64,000 nt of DNA from Nelumbo lutea (GCA_022828595.1 JAKGHH010000003.1:14074934-14138933), one strand, 5' to 3'; positions 12,344-24,720 are shown, counted from the stretch's first letter. Translations and numbers: made by a program. Notes: generated by a model from the sequence alone, not told the origin.

Positions 12344-14154
12344 TTAAAACTCGGACCAAAACCAAAGGGCCTGATCCTCGCCCAGGAGTCCGTAGTTACA
12401 AGAATGTCCAGCCGGACCGGAGTAAACAGCACCTTCGAGCTTTGACAAGTTATACATAGCCGGAAACAAGCTCTTACTTATATCATCTTCTTCATCCTGC
12501 GAGAGATCCGAGTGATCGGGTTCGAATACATGGGACGAATCTCCAGGAGGGAAGAGTAGTTGCCTGCATTGGCATAATTTGGGCTTTCAGAATCAAAGAC
12601 ATCGCTGTTGGCTGAGCTAATATCTTCCTGTTTACAAACCACAATTGGCACCACAGATTCCCTCTCTTCAGAAGTCGTATTCGGAATGGCTTTCTGTGGC
12701 TGGGGATTGGGAGGGTTTTTCGGATCAGATGTTTCTGAGCTTCCCCTCTCTTTCTCTTTCAGGAGGAACCTGTCTGAGGAGAAGAACCTGTTGAAGAGAT
12801 CTTCAACTGTTAGGGACTTTCCAAAGCTTATTCCTTGTGTAAAGAGAATTGCCTACCTCAGTTTTCAGTTTTTCCTTCTCTTTTACAAGGTTATCATAGT
12901 TAACCTTGAGGCTGTTGTAGCTAGCTTTAAGACCTTCGTAATCCTTCTCCAGTTGCTTTGTCTTCCACCTGGCCCGGCGGTTCTGAAACCATATTGCCAC
13001 CTGCCGAGGCTGCTAGCCAAGCTCTTTCGCGAGTTGAACTTTTCTTTCTGGTTCAAGCTTATTCTCCACCTCAAAATTCCTCTCGAGGAATTGGACTTGC
13101 TCAGCTGTAAGTCGCCTCTTCTTCTCAGGTTGATGAAAGCAATCATCCAAGTCCTCATCGCCATTTTCTTCTTGCTCAGGTGGTTGGAAGAAGAAAGACC
13201 TTTTTGGTGTATTTCCTCTGTCTACTCCAAAGCTAACCATGGAACTCCTCGAACCTGGGCCGGCCAGATATTCAAAATAATGATGATACTAAAAACAAAA
13301 AGGATATCAACCAACCATTAAAGTTCTAAATTAAATTGCAGAAGTTCCACTCAAACAAGCAGCAATATCCCACAAGAATCGGTGAGTTTAACCATTCATG
13401 GTACTTGTTTTAAATGCATTAATAAAATTGGTTTTCTTCTTTTTATTTTATATCTCTTTTAGCTCAACTTTTTCTCAATTGTATACCTAGTTTATTAAAC
13501 TAGATTAAACAGCTGCCCAGAAAAATCAGTAGAAAGTAAATGAAGTCTAACAGGTTGATCGAGTAAACAATAACCTTAACCTTGAGACTAGATTATGAAT
13601 TGTTATGCGACCCATCACCCACGTTGTAATAAAACATTTAAAACCATCCATTAATGGAGCAGCGCAAAAAGGAGCCCAAGGCAGAACCAACCAAGTTATT
13701 TGATAAGGAAATGCATCAATCAAAATACAAAACATAAAAAGAAACAGACATATAGAAGGGAAAAACATGAGTATCTCCAAAGAAACATAAAACATCATCA
13801 ACGACAGTAAAATTAATAAATTCCCACTAAAAAAGGAAAAGAGAGGAAAATAGGTCCTCCCTGTACAGTCTATTGAGAGAAATGATCAGCTCAAACAATA
13901 TGATGAAAACTGCTAAACCTCAGAGCAATAAGGAGAAGATCAACAGCCAAGAAAACCCGGAACAAACGACACTAGAAAATTGAAACAGAAGAAAGACAGA
14001 GCTAGGAAATGGAGATAAGATTATTACCATGGAAAGTAGTAGGAGAAGAGCTGGAAATGAGCAAAGCCTCTGAATCGCGAGGAATCCCTTCGTTTCGAAG
14101 TATAACGGTCATATTGGAACCGTTATAGTTATAGACCCTCCTACCCGCCTCCAT
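12344..14154 (-). pseudogene. HD-Zip class I homeobox gene, HAT5/ATHB-1-like, disrupted
   Basis: Read on the minus strand as exon 1 14154-14028, exon 2 13254-12857, exon 3 12816-12344. Exon 1 encodes a 42-residue leader; the phase-1 GT-AG junction joins it to ...GSRSSMVSF. Exon 2 holds an acidic segment, the homeodomain (about residues 86-141, [14 protein letters not shown] in helix 3) and a leucine zipper with five heptad leucines (144, 151, 158, 165, 172). Exon 3 holds LLKEKERG and an acidic tail ending ALWFWSEF, as in HAT5-type proteins, which bind CAATNATTG-like DNA in the nucleus. Defects: a TAG at 13013-13015 replaces the Leu of ELGLQPRQ; the gap between exons 2 and 3 is only 40 bp, too short for a plant intron; an extra 33 bp lies after SLT; and one base is missing near 12548, where the frame changes. 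TATA-like sequence lies near 14490. Real decay is likely, but assembly error could explain part. Confidence 0.85.
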
Positions 14155-15335
14155 CGTTTCCGGCCTTGCTTGTTCTCGAATTCCTGGACAATTCAAACGG
14201 ACATGCCTTCTTACGAGGATCTGGTGGCCATGAGTTCCCAGTTGATCTAAATCTTGTGACGGAAGAAGCTCGTGATGATGATCACGGTGATATGAAAAGT
14301 ATGAGAGCAGCGGCAACTCACACCCATCACTCAGAAGAAAAACAGAACGTTAGAAAATTTATCAGCGCTGCTCAGAGGGGACTCGAAAACCTTCCGGTAA
14401 GTTCTGACGGGAAGCGTTTTGGCAGAGAGAGAGAGAGTTTTTTCTCCGGCTTGGGGGACTTCCATTCCATATTCTCCATCGGGTGTGCTTATAATAAACT
14501 TTTAGGCTTTAGCCGGAGGAGGTCTAAGTGTCTAACCGTCTAAGTGGGCATGATGGATATGAATTTACTGAAATGACCCCCAACAAGTGAAATATCTGGT
14601 CCGTTCAGTAGAGAATAAAAGAAACGAAATAAAATGCATCCGGTGCAGAGGAGACGAGGTGATTACCGACTACAGCCCAAAATTTAGGGCTCGTTTGATC
14701 TCGGTTTGAATTGGAATCGGTATAGTGATCAAAATCTCTTAATGGTTTGAATTGGAATCTTTTATAGTGTGTTTGGTTCATATAAAAATTGGAATCAAAA
14801 TTAGAATAAATAAAGAATAACACCACTCCAGCATGAATGGGATTGAGATTCCATCCAATCAAACAGTTGGAATATGGATTCACGTTCAAATTTGTTCATA
14901 TTAAGAGGGGAAAACTTTGGGCTAAGAGCAATAGGCTGTTGTGAACGTTTTTGTTCATTATACATCAATCCATCAGTCCCCTCACCCCTAACTGCTGGGT
15001 TTTTTGGGCCCATCAATTCGATATCTATGCGAGTCCGAATCCATTCCTTATAATACATTTCAGTCACACATCCAAAACATCTCCCGTACTTGTGTGTTGT
15101 CAGTGAGATGCACTTTATAAAGAGCAAATCTAGATTTCGTCTTAAATCCAAAGGATAAGTTCCAATTTGAATTCGATTAAATTGTGGATCTACTTATGTC
15201 ATCCGATCCGTTTGCAACCTAGCAAAATTTTTGTTTCGATGATCCCATTAATATTTGTATGTTTTTGCTTTGGTCATTAAAAAAATTAAAAAAAAAAGAT
15301 GAAAAAGGAAACAAGGGCTAATTTGATAAATAAAA
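14155..15335. other. Upstream region of the HD-Zip gene
   Basis: On the minus strand this is leader and promoter. A GA microsatellite (14425-14434) and a TATA-like TATTATAAG (about 14490-14498) are compatible with a transcription start some 300 bp before the ATG. A GGGCTCGTTTGATCTCGG stretch near 14690 resembles the end of a MITE, but I could not find a convincing partner end. Confidence 0.3.
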
Positions 15336-15775
15336 GGGAAAATTCTCGATTAATACCATATATTTTGGGTCTAGTGTCACTTTTGTCCTCGAACTTTAAA
15401 ACACGATAATTCAGGTTCCAAACTTTCAAAATGTGTCAATCCAATACCTATCACTAATCAATCCATTAACGAGTCGTTAAGTGACACTTGAAAAGATACA
15501 AATACTCTTTGAGTGTCATCTAATTTTCTTTATCAATCATCCACGTGTTGATAAAAATGAATAGTCTCAAATCCTCGTTAATTTTAAAGTTGGGGTTACA
15601 TTTTAATGGACATTTTGGTGATCCTAACTTTTTTGAATAGAAGAGACAAGGATTTGGGACTATTCATTTTTTGTCAACCTTTAGATAATTCATAAAGAGA
15701 ATTAGATGATACTATCTTTTCAAATAAAACTTAATGGCTAGTTAATGGCAAATACTTGACACATTTTAACAACAA
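15336..15775. mobile_element. Mutator-like fold-back MITE, 3' truncated (copy 1)
   Basis: It begins GGGAAAATTCTCGATTAATACC and continues like the family members at 29233-29665 and 29928-33023 (words such as 'tttgggtctagtgtcac', 'aactttcaaaatgtgtcaa', 'gagtgtcatctaattttctt'). The centre is an inverted repeat around 15590-15660. The right terminal repeat stops at about 15775, before the expected GAATTTTCCC end, so this copy is truncated. Confidence 0.65.
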
Positions 15776-16581
15776 AACCGACACTAATGTCCCCAATAAA
15801 ATGAAATTGATATCAATTCACAATGGGCATTAATGTATAAAGTAGGGGTTTTTGACATTTTAAATTAAGAGATCTGCATTAAGCCTGTACTTATCCGTAA
15901 ATAAAATAGGAAGTAACAGGTAAGCACATGAAAATCGCAACGAGACACGAGAGCACTTGGAATCTTATACGGGAAGAATAGGATGGTTGGCGAATCATAT
16001 ATCGACACAACACATGTAGGACCGCGTATATGAAAAATTGAAGATGACGTGGTGTTTGGTACTACGAGCGGAACCGTAACCCATCTGATGAGTCACTATC
16101 AGATGAGGGGGAGAGGACGGTGAATCACCCTATCCTTATTCCCTATTCCTGCCTTCTAACTTCTTTTCTTATTCTTTTAGACCAGCATCCGGTCCACATT
16201 TCTGATTTATTATTCTCCGGTTCTCCCCCACCATACCAACAATGGACCAGCACGACCGGTTCCCTCTCATCTAGCCGCCGCGTTTTCTTCACCGTTTCTA
16301 TTTCCACAGTGACAGTGTTAGACGCTATCCCACTAACTGAGAGAAAAAAAATAAAGATCCTTCGCTTGCAAGCAACGGACCACGTATGGTCTGGAATCGG
16401 AACGGCTCGCCCCGCTTAAACCCTCCCGGGCACGTCAATGTGACAGTGACCCACTGGGCCATGCCTTGTCCGTTAGATTCAACCCTCTACCGTCTAATTA
16501 GTGTTAAGAGGCTCAACTCCATCCTATCTAGCTATATTATATCATAAAGCAACCCTCTTCTCCTAAGATGATGAGTATAAT

Positions 16582-16829
16582 CATGGTTCAAAGTATCGAT
16601 ACATATCTCTGATACAAGGTATATCGTATTGTATCTTCTAAAAAAAATACGGTTCAAAGTGTCTATTTTCAGGTGCTTTGGACTCCCAATTTTTTTAATA
16701 ATAAAAAATATCTTATAAATTTTCCCAAAAATTAAACTTTGAAAAAAAACTAAAAAAAGTATGTATCGGCTGTTTCTAAGTACCGATATGATACGGCAGA
16801 AACTCGTATCGTATCGATACTTTGAACCT
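16582..16829. mobile_element. MITE with 10-bp target duplication (248 bp)
   Basis: Inverted ends: left CATGGTTCAAAGTATCGATAC, right complement AAGGTTCAAAGTATCGATAC. The flanks 16572-16581 and 16830-16839 are identical (TGAGTATAAT), a 9-10-bp duplication as made by Mutator-like transposases. No coding capacity. Diverged traces of the same end sequence occur near 10300 and 40720-40910. Confidence 0.75.
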
Positions 16830-17241
16830 TGAGTATAATTCAATTAAAACCAAAAAAACAAACCAAAATTTTGGTTTTGGTTTAATTGGTTTTCGATTCA
16901 GTTTTAGTTGCCAAAATCAGTTTCTCTATATTAATAATAGTTTTAAAATATTTATCTATATTTATTATATATTTGTATATATTAAAATTAACATTTAGTG
17001 TATTTTCAGTAATTATTTGTTGTATTTTTTATAAATATATTTTAACAATTATGTATAAATCTATTTTTGTTTTGTTATTTAACAAAAAAAATTCTATAAT
17101 TATTAGAGACTAAAATATTATTATTTAACTTTTAAATTTAATTTATTGTACTTATTGGATTTATTGTATTTTTGTTATAATTTATTGATTTATATTTGTT
17201 AGAGATTAAACTATTATTGCATATTACACTATTTATTGACT

Positions 17242-17437
17242 AATTTAATATACTTTTAGTATTTATTGTCATAATTATTGTATTCACTGTATATTTATTA
17301 GTTATTTATTGTATTTTCATTATAAATTTATTTTCAAAAAATTTAATATACTTTTAGTATTTATTGTCATAATTATTGTATTCATTGTATATTTATTAGT
17401 TATTTATTGTATTTTCATTATAAATTTATTTTCAAAA
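17242..17437. repeat. 98-bp tandem duplication
   Basis: Two adjacent copies (17242-17339 and 17340-17437) of an AT-rich 98-bp unit starting AATTTAATATACTTTTAG differ at about one position (TTCACTG versus TTCATTG). The near-identity means a young duplication inside old AT-rich DNA. Confidence 0.8.
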
Positions 17438-17529
17438 ATTGTTTATTTTTGCTATAAATTCTCAATAGTTATTGAAGATTAAACTATTGGTATTTATTAG
17501 AGATTAGACTATTAATTTAGCTAAAATTA

Positions 17530-18490
17530 GTAGTGTCCATAGGTCATTTTGGTTTGATTGAAGGTTGTTTGGTCAACTAAACCAACCTGGTTGGGTTGGG
17601 GAGTTGGTCACCCGAAACTAGATGTTCATTGGGTTGAGTAGCCCAATGGGTTGGCCTAGCTCGACCCATTCTAAATCGGGCCTGGTCAACATTTTAAGTT
17701 CACAAGCTCAGGCTTGGGCTTTAAACATCAGGCCTTACTATTTTTCCGGCTAGGCTCGGGCTTTCCCAAATAAGCCTAGCCCAAGCCTAACCCAATAATA
17801 TTATACATAGCAAAAAATATAATATACATTAATAATACATAAAATAAATATTATATAATAAAAAATTAGTAATGAAAATATATTATATATTATAGTATAT
17901 AGAATATTATAAAATGTATAATATATTATTAATAATGTATAAGTAATACAATATATAATATTTGTCTAGGTCGGGCTTCAGGCTTGGGCTCAAGATCTAG
18001 GCCTGAAGCTTAGGATGTGCTTAGTCTCAAGCCTAGTCATTTTCTATTTATAAAGAGGAAAAGCCTGGCCTAAGCCTACTTGTGTACAAGTCATCTCAAG
18101 TTGTATCAATTTTTCCAATTGACTCAAAAGATTTAAACTTAAAAATAAATTTTAAATTTAAAAAATTACAATAGCATTATTAAAAAATAAATAAATAATT
18201 TAACTTTATAATATAGAATATTTTAGACTAAGAAATATGGGAATTTTCTAACTTCCCATATTAAAAATTATATTTGAAATATAAAAATTGATATATATCT
18301 ATGGTCAAGTCAATTTGATTTTGGTTGGTTTACAAATGGCCAAACCAAAACTGACTTGACCTAGTCGGGTTGGGAAATTGTTGAACCAAAGCTGACCGAA
18401 AAATATTAGAAAATCAACCAACTTAAGTCAAGATAGGTTGGGTTGGTCAATTTCATCAGTTTCATAAGGTTGATGAACCATCCTAGCTAA
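17530..18490. repeat. Degenerate repeat block rich in GGGTTGGG/GCCCAAGCC words
   Basis: Runs such as 'accaacctggttgggttgggg' and 'aggctcgggctttcccaaataagcctagcccaagcc' alternate with AT-rich filler (17815-17960). This is the composition of hAT-like non-autonomous elements in this window (4224, 19833, 36412), probably two nested and decayed copies. I could not define clean ends. Confidence 0.35.
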
Positions 18491-18659
18491 TATTAATTAT
18501 TGTTATTTTTATGTTACAAAAAAAACTATTAAATGTAGTATATAAAATATAAATAATTATTAATTATTTAAAAATTAAAATACAAAACAATTGTATAATC
18601 TTATGTATTTGTATTGTTTAACTTTTGCTTCACAAAGCTTGTGCATCGCACAAGTCCAC

Positions 18660-18728
18660 ACTAGTAGTATATATATAGCAAGACAATATCACCAGACCTT
18701 TCTCTGCTCTATTACGCCTACCTTGCAT

Positions 18729-18767
<39 letters not shown>

Positions 18768-18960
18768 CCTTCCCACCACTCATATTAAGCCAACTCATCA
18801 CCCTCTATCTTCATTTTTCATTTTCTAAATAATCTCTCTCTAAAGCTCAGTTTCTCAATATCTTTACAAACCTCTCCACACTCCTAATTAATTGTTCTTA
18901 AGAGTATCCAAGTCTCCTAAAGTCTTCATTCCTAAAATATTGCTCATAACCAACTTTTTA
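18660..18960 (+). promoter_or_regulatory. Orphan core-promoter-like sequence
   Basis: A TATATATATAG box (about 18668-18678) is followed 60-100 bp later by a long CT run (18730-18765) and a C/T-rich tract like a plant 5' leader. A 7-bp stem (CTTGTGC/GCACAAG) lies just upstream near 18640-18657. No gene follows: 18960-19800 is AT-rich and open frames are negligible. It may be a transposon promoter, a lost gene or a non-coding RNA promoter; compositional coincidence is possible. Confidence 0.2.
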
Positions 18961-19832
18961 TACTCTTAATTAATCCCCACTTCTAACTAAGACATCTCTC
19001 TCTCTCTCTTCCATCCATTTAACTAAAGTGATGTGGTTTATTGGATCGAGTATGGTATGGTTTTCATTAACCTAACCCAATTACAATCTATTTACTTTGA
19101 ATGGTATATTACCTATTGTTTATAATTAATATTTTCATTTTATTTTATTATAACTTATATCAAAATAAATTAATTATTTTTGTGATTAATTAAAATTTCC
19201 CAAACAAAATCGGTATTTTTAATAATTGATAATTTTCATTTTAGTAATATTTTTGGGATTAATTACTAATATTATCGACAATTTACTAATAGTTTACCAA
19301 AATTAATTAATTGTTTTTAGGATTAATTGAAAAATACCAAAATTCACTTAAAGCCTATTATTTATATCCATGATTTATTAAAAATTCCAAAATTTAATAC
19401 CAAAATATATTATTGTTTTTCGTAATTAATATTATTGATCTATTAATAATTCATGATTAATTATTTAGTGATATATTACCAATAATAATTAATTATTTTA
19501 TTAATATCAAAACTTAAAAATTAATAATTGTTTCATGAATAATTAAATGGATTGTTAAATTAACTATTATTACTATTAGTAATAGTAATGTTTTTATAAA
19601 TTAAGAATTATAAAATTTACTAATTCATAATTGAGAGTTATTAACTATAATTATAAATTTTTAATATGTTTTAAATATTAATTATAAAATTTAAAATAAT
19701 TATTAGCTATTTTGTGAATAATTAAAATTACCATAAAATATTACTATTTTAGTAATTAATATTACTATTATTAACTATAAATTAAAAGTAGTGCTGTTAA
19801 TTACTAGGAGGACCCTGCGGTGCATGAGTTTT
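18961..19832. other. Very AT-rich gene-free stretch
   Basis: Dominated by AATTAATTATT-like words with no gene or clear element. It may include the degraded interior of an AT-rich transposon. Confidence 0.4.
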
Positions 19833-20539
19833 GTTAAAAGAACTTGAGGCAAAAGGAATTAGGGGTGTACCTTGGGTTGTGTGGGCCTAACTTGAGCTCG
19901 ACCCAATTCAACCCAAGCTTTTGCACAAGTTGGACTTGAGTTTTTGAACTTCAAGCTAGGTTTGGCCAAAAAAGTGAAGGCTAACCTAAACTCAAGTTGG
20001 ATTGGGTTGAGGCCTCGGGTAATTTAAACTCGACCCAGCCCAATTTTATCAATATGTTCTACATGTAAATTGGTCTATAAATCTCAATAGCCCAAGCCTC
20101 AGTCCAGCCCAAGATGTTATGTTAAGCTTGGGTTCAGCCTAAGTTGGTAAACTCAGGCATGGGTTAGTAAATTATCAGTAAGTATTGTCATTCTATTTTT
20201 TTTATATATTAGTAAATTATCAATAATTATTGAAGGCCCAACCTGAGCTTTAACCCAACATTTTGAGTTAGGTTTGGGATTGGATGTGTTTAGCTTTATA
20301 GCCCAATTTCTAAATAGAATATATTGATTATATGTAGATATGTATATCACAAAATGTTGGGCGGGATCAAATTGGTCGAAACGGACTTGGGCTACCCAAG
20401 ACCAACTTGAATTTAGGTTCGGTTTGGGTTTTTTGATTTAAGCCCAACCTATACAAAATCTTTGGTTGAATTGGGTAAAGCTCAAATTATGCATACTCAA
20501 GTTGCACTCCTAACTCCTTTTGCATCAAATTCTTTTAAG
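19833..20539. mobile_element. Terminal-inverted-repeat element (about 0.7 kb)
   Basis: The arms 19833-19877 and 20495-20539 are inverted repeats matching at 37 of 45 positions, including GCAAAAGGA and TTAGG(G/A)GTG. The inner part carries the TAGGGGTG end and CAACCC/GGGTTGAG words typical of hAT-like elements here. The inverted match extends outside the TAGGGGTG motif, so the true ends could lie farther out and no target duplication could be fixed. No transposase. Confidence 0.5.
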
Positions 20540-21544
20540 GACAATTCTTTCATATGATATCGACATAAGATCCTATTAGTCAATGCTTGTCAAAGTGGGG
20601 CCAAACATTAGATGATCATCTAGTTGATTTCTCCTCAAAAAAAATTCCCATCAAACGTCTTGTCATCTCCTCAGGCCTATTTCGAGGAACCTGATTCACC
20701 CACGTGGCATTAAGGGCTATTTCGAGTTCATGCTCCAAGGAGACCTGGCTACACCGATTAGCGAATTAGCATATTCCGCTTATAAATGCAGATATATCAT
20801 ACTTGTACATATTTTTTTGGGGGATTAGTATATGCTTGTACATAGAAATTATAGCAAGGATTTTGTGATTGTTAGAAAACTTAAGGGAAGATTTTAGATT
20901 TTACCCAAAAATAAGAGGAGACATGGCATTAAAACTCTTTGGCCCTCACCAGAGTAGCTCCTCTATGTCTTTTCATGCATATAGAATCTGTTTGACAAAA
21001 TTCCCCAACCAGTCACAAATCACTATGCTACGAGTTCACTTGTGGTTGTGCACACAAAGACAAAAAAAAAAAACTGAGAGGAATATCGAACCATATTTTA
21101 TTACCATTAACCCCATTAAAACAAAATTACACAGGAGAAAATTGGGATCAATCACCTTAAGTACATGAATAATGCATGCATGATTACATGATAAGTATGG
21201 TAATGAATAGTGGTAAGAAGATAACTAATGTTTGTATGAAAAATTCAATTGTAAAGTTGGTACGTTTTCCACACACCCAGCTTGTAGCATAAGTCTATAT
21301 CAGCATTTATGTCTTGTAGCAGAAATCTGTCCAAGCTGATCTGAGTTTATACACGTGTGTGTGTGTGTGAAGAGAAGGTGTACGAATAGTATTTAGAAGT
21401 TGGCATGTAATATGTTGTTGGTTTGACTGGTATTCTCTAAAATTTTGATGCATGTTTCTCCCTCCCTTCCCTTCTTTACCCATTTCTCTCTCTCTATTCT
21501 CACTTGATTCTTTATCTTTACTCTCTTTATCTCTATAATTTCTT
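20540..21544. other. Gene-free spacer
   Basis: No gene recognised. Contains a short (GT)n run at about 21353-21369 and CT-rich tracts from 21460. The 99-codon open frame at 20869 has no domain signature and looks like chance. Confidence 0.35.
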
Positions 21545-21790
21545 CTATGGTATTTAAAAATTACAAGAATGTGACATATAAGACAAACATTCCTATATAA
21601 TTGACTATATAGTATTCAAAATTTATAGAAATGCTACATATAAGACAAATGTATCCTCTTTACCTCATTATAGAATTGCATCTATAATATTCAAAAATTA
21701 CAGGAGAGCCACATAATAGACAAACCTCCCTATGTAATTAACTCTATGACATTCGAAAATTATAGGAGTGTCACATATAACTATTTATGA
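21545..21790. repeat. Four diverged tandem copies of a 60-75-bp unit
   Basis: Units beginning at about 21545, 21607, 21682 and 21743 share the pattern 'ctat.gtattcaaaaattayaggaatg.cacatataagacaaac'. Spacing is about 62, 75 and 61 bp. Divergence among copies shows an old local amplification. Confidence 0.6.
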
Positions 21791-22039
21791 TTATATGATA
21801 TATAAAATAAAATGCCATCCCTCTTCTCTCTCACCTAATTCTCTCTTTCTCTTTCTCTCTCTCCCTCTCCTACTCTCTATCTCAACTTTTATTTATTTAT
21901 TTATTTATTATTATTGTTGTTGTTGTTATAAAAAGGAGATTTGACATTGAAAGAGATAGTTTAATAAATATTTATTTTACTAAATTATTTTTATTTATAA
22001 ATAATTTAATAACAAATTATTCTCTCCCCTTGAGCTTAA

Positions 22040-22603
22040 TATGGGTTGTCAATGGGTCAGGTCTAGTTTGAGATAGCATATATTAGTCATATCCCAATAA
22101 ACTTTTATTTATTTTATTTTATTTAATAAATTATTATATAAATAATAATTTATTTAAAAAAACTAGTGTTGAACCAATGGGTTGGGTCTATCCAATAGAG
22201 CTAAATTGACTGAACATAACTATAACGATTCTAATTCCATGATTGTGTCTCAATTAATAATTGGATCAGTTTTTGTTCTTACCTGTCTAGAACTGATTCA
22301 GATCTAGAATTGATTATTTTATGAAATATATAATTTTTAAACTTTCTTGTAATTTTTAACATTTTTTGTTTGAAATAGTGAATTTGATAGATAATATTAG
22401 TTAAAAATGTTTAACTTATTAATGTAAAAATAATTTAGTATTTTTATCATTTTTATTAAGGTTATATTATCAAAATTTAAAATTTAAGTTATCCTTTGAT
22501 TAAATAACTATTGTTTTCAATATAATAAGGCCTATGATTTTATCACAATTAAATAATTGGTTCAAGATTGGCTCTACCTAGACCTTACCCATTGACGACC
22601 CTA
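22040..22603. mobile_element. hAT-like element (564 bp)
   Basis: The left end TATGGGTTGTCAATGGGTCA and the complement of the right end TAGGGTCGTCAATGGGTAAG are inverted repeats of about 25 bp, both continuing into GGTCTAG. The interior is AT-rich with no open frame. I could not match an 8-bp target duplication, so age or boundary error remains possible. Confidence 0.5.
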
Positions 22604-23036
22604 CACCAGACCAGGGGCCCACTATAGTTATTTATTATTTGTAGTAATATAGTTATAGTTATTTTATTTAACAAAAAAAAATCTAATTTATTATTGTATC
22701 TCCAAATGACATTTTTCTATTTCACCCCTGAGAAGCAGGGGTTTCCTTACTAAAATGGCTAATTAGGAATAGAATAATTTGGTCAGTACATCTTTCGCAC
22801 CATGACTAGATCTAGAAATTCGATGTTGGGGGTCTGGCTTGTTTATCAAAACATTTGATAATTGGTGGACTATTAAAAGAACATGTAAAACTAGTATCTA
22901 GGTTAGATTAATAGATCATCTTACTACAGTCATGACTAATGCATTTTTCTGCAACATGCCTAGTCCTTTATAGAGGACCATTTTGTAATCTTTAGGCATC
23001 AAGAATTAATTATTTGTTAGGATCATTCAAATCTCA

Positions 23037-23327
23037 GGGTCTGTTTGGTTTACAAGAATAGGGTTTTGGAATTGGAATCGGAATGGGCTATTCCGATTCC
23101 AACTGTTTGGTTGGACGGAATCGGAATCCCATTCCCATTCCTTCTGAAATGGCATTCTCCCATTTGAGGGAATAGCCATTCCCTGCCCTTCCCTTGGGAA
23201 TGAAATCCCATTCCTATTGATTTTAATTCACATTCTCATTCCTATCTGAACCAAACAAATTATGAAAATAGACCATTTTGATTATGATTCCAAAAAATTC
23301 CAATTCCAACTACAAACCAAACGGACC
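23037..23327. mobile_element. Tourist/PIF-Harbinger-like MITE (291 bp)
   Basis: Ends: GGGTCTGTTTGGTTTACAAG on the left and complement GGTCCGTTTGGTTTGTAGTT on the right, with TCA on both sides (23034-23036, 23328-23330), the 3-bp duplication typical of PIF/Harbinger. The interior, rich in 'ggaatcggaatgg' words, matches the host element at 27588-29192 throughout, making this the uninterrupted reference copy for that nest. Confidence 0.75.
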
Positions 23328-24030
23328 TCAGACCTTTTGTATAGGAAGTTCTCTATTGCCACCAAATGATTAAATAGAATGAATTCATGCCAATACAAGG
23401 TAACAAGAATAGGTTGATATAGCTTGAATTCTGCTATATGTGAGTCAAAGTTCAATCTTTATAGCTTGAATTCTTCTAACTATGGTTTAGATAGATAAGA
23501 CAGCTAATAGGTTAATTGAGAAACATGAAGAAGTATATATACTGTTACATGCTGCATAACGCATAATGAAATTGTTCTTCCTTTACTTCTTTTAGCTACA
23601 TGTGAAACTTATTACCTTTATAATTTTGTAATTTCCAATGTACATATGGGGTGAAGCTCTTGGAAACAGTACAGAAGGTATAATAGAGCCGTTACAGGCA
23701 GTTGGTAACAACTAACAAAGGTATAGTAGACTCATTCATGTATTGATTAATGCACCAGTCCACCACCTAGTTGTATCTAGACAGGTGCCCAACACAGATT
23801 TGTAAACATGCTTGCATATTATATCATTCAATAAATGTTGTTTATGTACTCTTTTAGCAATTTGAAATATGTATAATATATAAATTTGACATGGATGCCG
23901 TATTCTTTCTCTTTGCCATATGATGATTAGTCTAATATGTGATAGAAATCATATACACATGCATAATTATATGTTTTCATACATAGTAGTAGTATACTAA
24001 TGTGAGTTTTTGCATTTTTGTATATTTCTT
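23328..24030. other. Gene-free spacer
   Basis: No gene or element recognised between the Tourist-like MITE and the tandem array that starts near 24031. Confidence 0.35.
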
Positions 24031-24720
24031 ACATTTTCATACACTTTTTCTATAAAATTTGCAATTTTTTTGCAAACTTTCTGCATTTCTTCAATTTTAC
24101 ATAAAATTTCTACATTTTATGTAAATTTTCTGCAAAACTTCTGCATTTTTTGAATATTTTTGTGTTTTCATGTATTTTTCTGTATTTGTTTCTTGCATTT
24201 TCATGCTTCTTTTCAACAATTTCTGCAAAATTTCTGGATTTTCACGCTTTTTTTTTGCAATTTTTGGAAAATTTCTGCATTCTTGTGCATTTTTCTACAA
24301 TTTTTGCATTTCATTTATTTTCTGCAATTTCTACAAATGTTCTGATTTTTTGCATTTTTGCTGCAAAAATTCTACATTTTCACGCATCTTCTACAAAATT
24401 TCTGTAATTTATCTGCAAAATTTCTGCAACTCTTCTGCATTTTCCTTAATTTTCTACAAAATTTCTGTATTTTCTGCATTTTCTACAACATTTCTGCAAT
24501 TTATCTTTTTTTTTGCATTTTCTGCAATTTTTCTACAAAAATTCTACATTTTTATGCGTTTTCCGCAAATTTTCTGTAATTTATATGCAAAATTTCTGCA
24601 AGTCTTCTGCATTTTCCTTAATTTTCTACAAAATTTCTGTATTTTCTACAATTTTCTGCATTTTTACAATATTTTCTGCAATTTATTTGTCTTTTCTGCA
24701 TTTTCTACAAATTTGTCTAT
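24031..24720. repeat. Satellite-like array, period about 170 bp, with an inner 11-12-bp subrepeat
   Basis: The whole block is built from TTTCTGCAAAA/TTTCTGCATTT-like subrepeats. A higher-order unit is visible from the landmark ACATTTTCA (or GCATTTTCA), which starts at 24031, 24195, 24374 and 24546, giving periods of 164, 179 and 172 bp. The last two units are clearly alike over their full length (for example TCTGTAATTTAT and CTTAATTTTCTACAAAATTT recur at matching offsets). The overlapping Phe/Cys-rich open frames are an effect of the repeat, not genes. Confidence 0.7.

Noticed and set aside
12608..13321. 237-codon plus-strand open frame
   Set aside because: Lies exactly antisense to the HD-Zip exons, whose minus-strand translation matches a known family; the plus-strand peptide has no domain.
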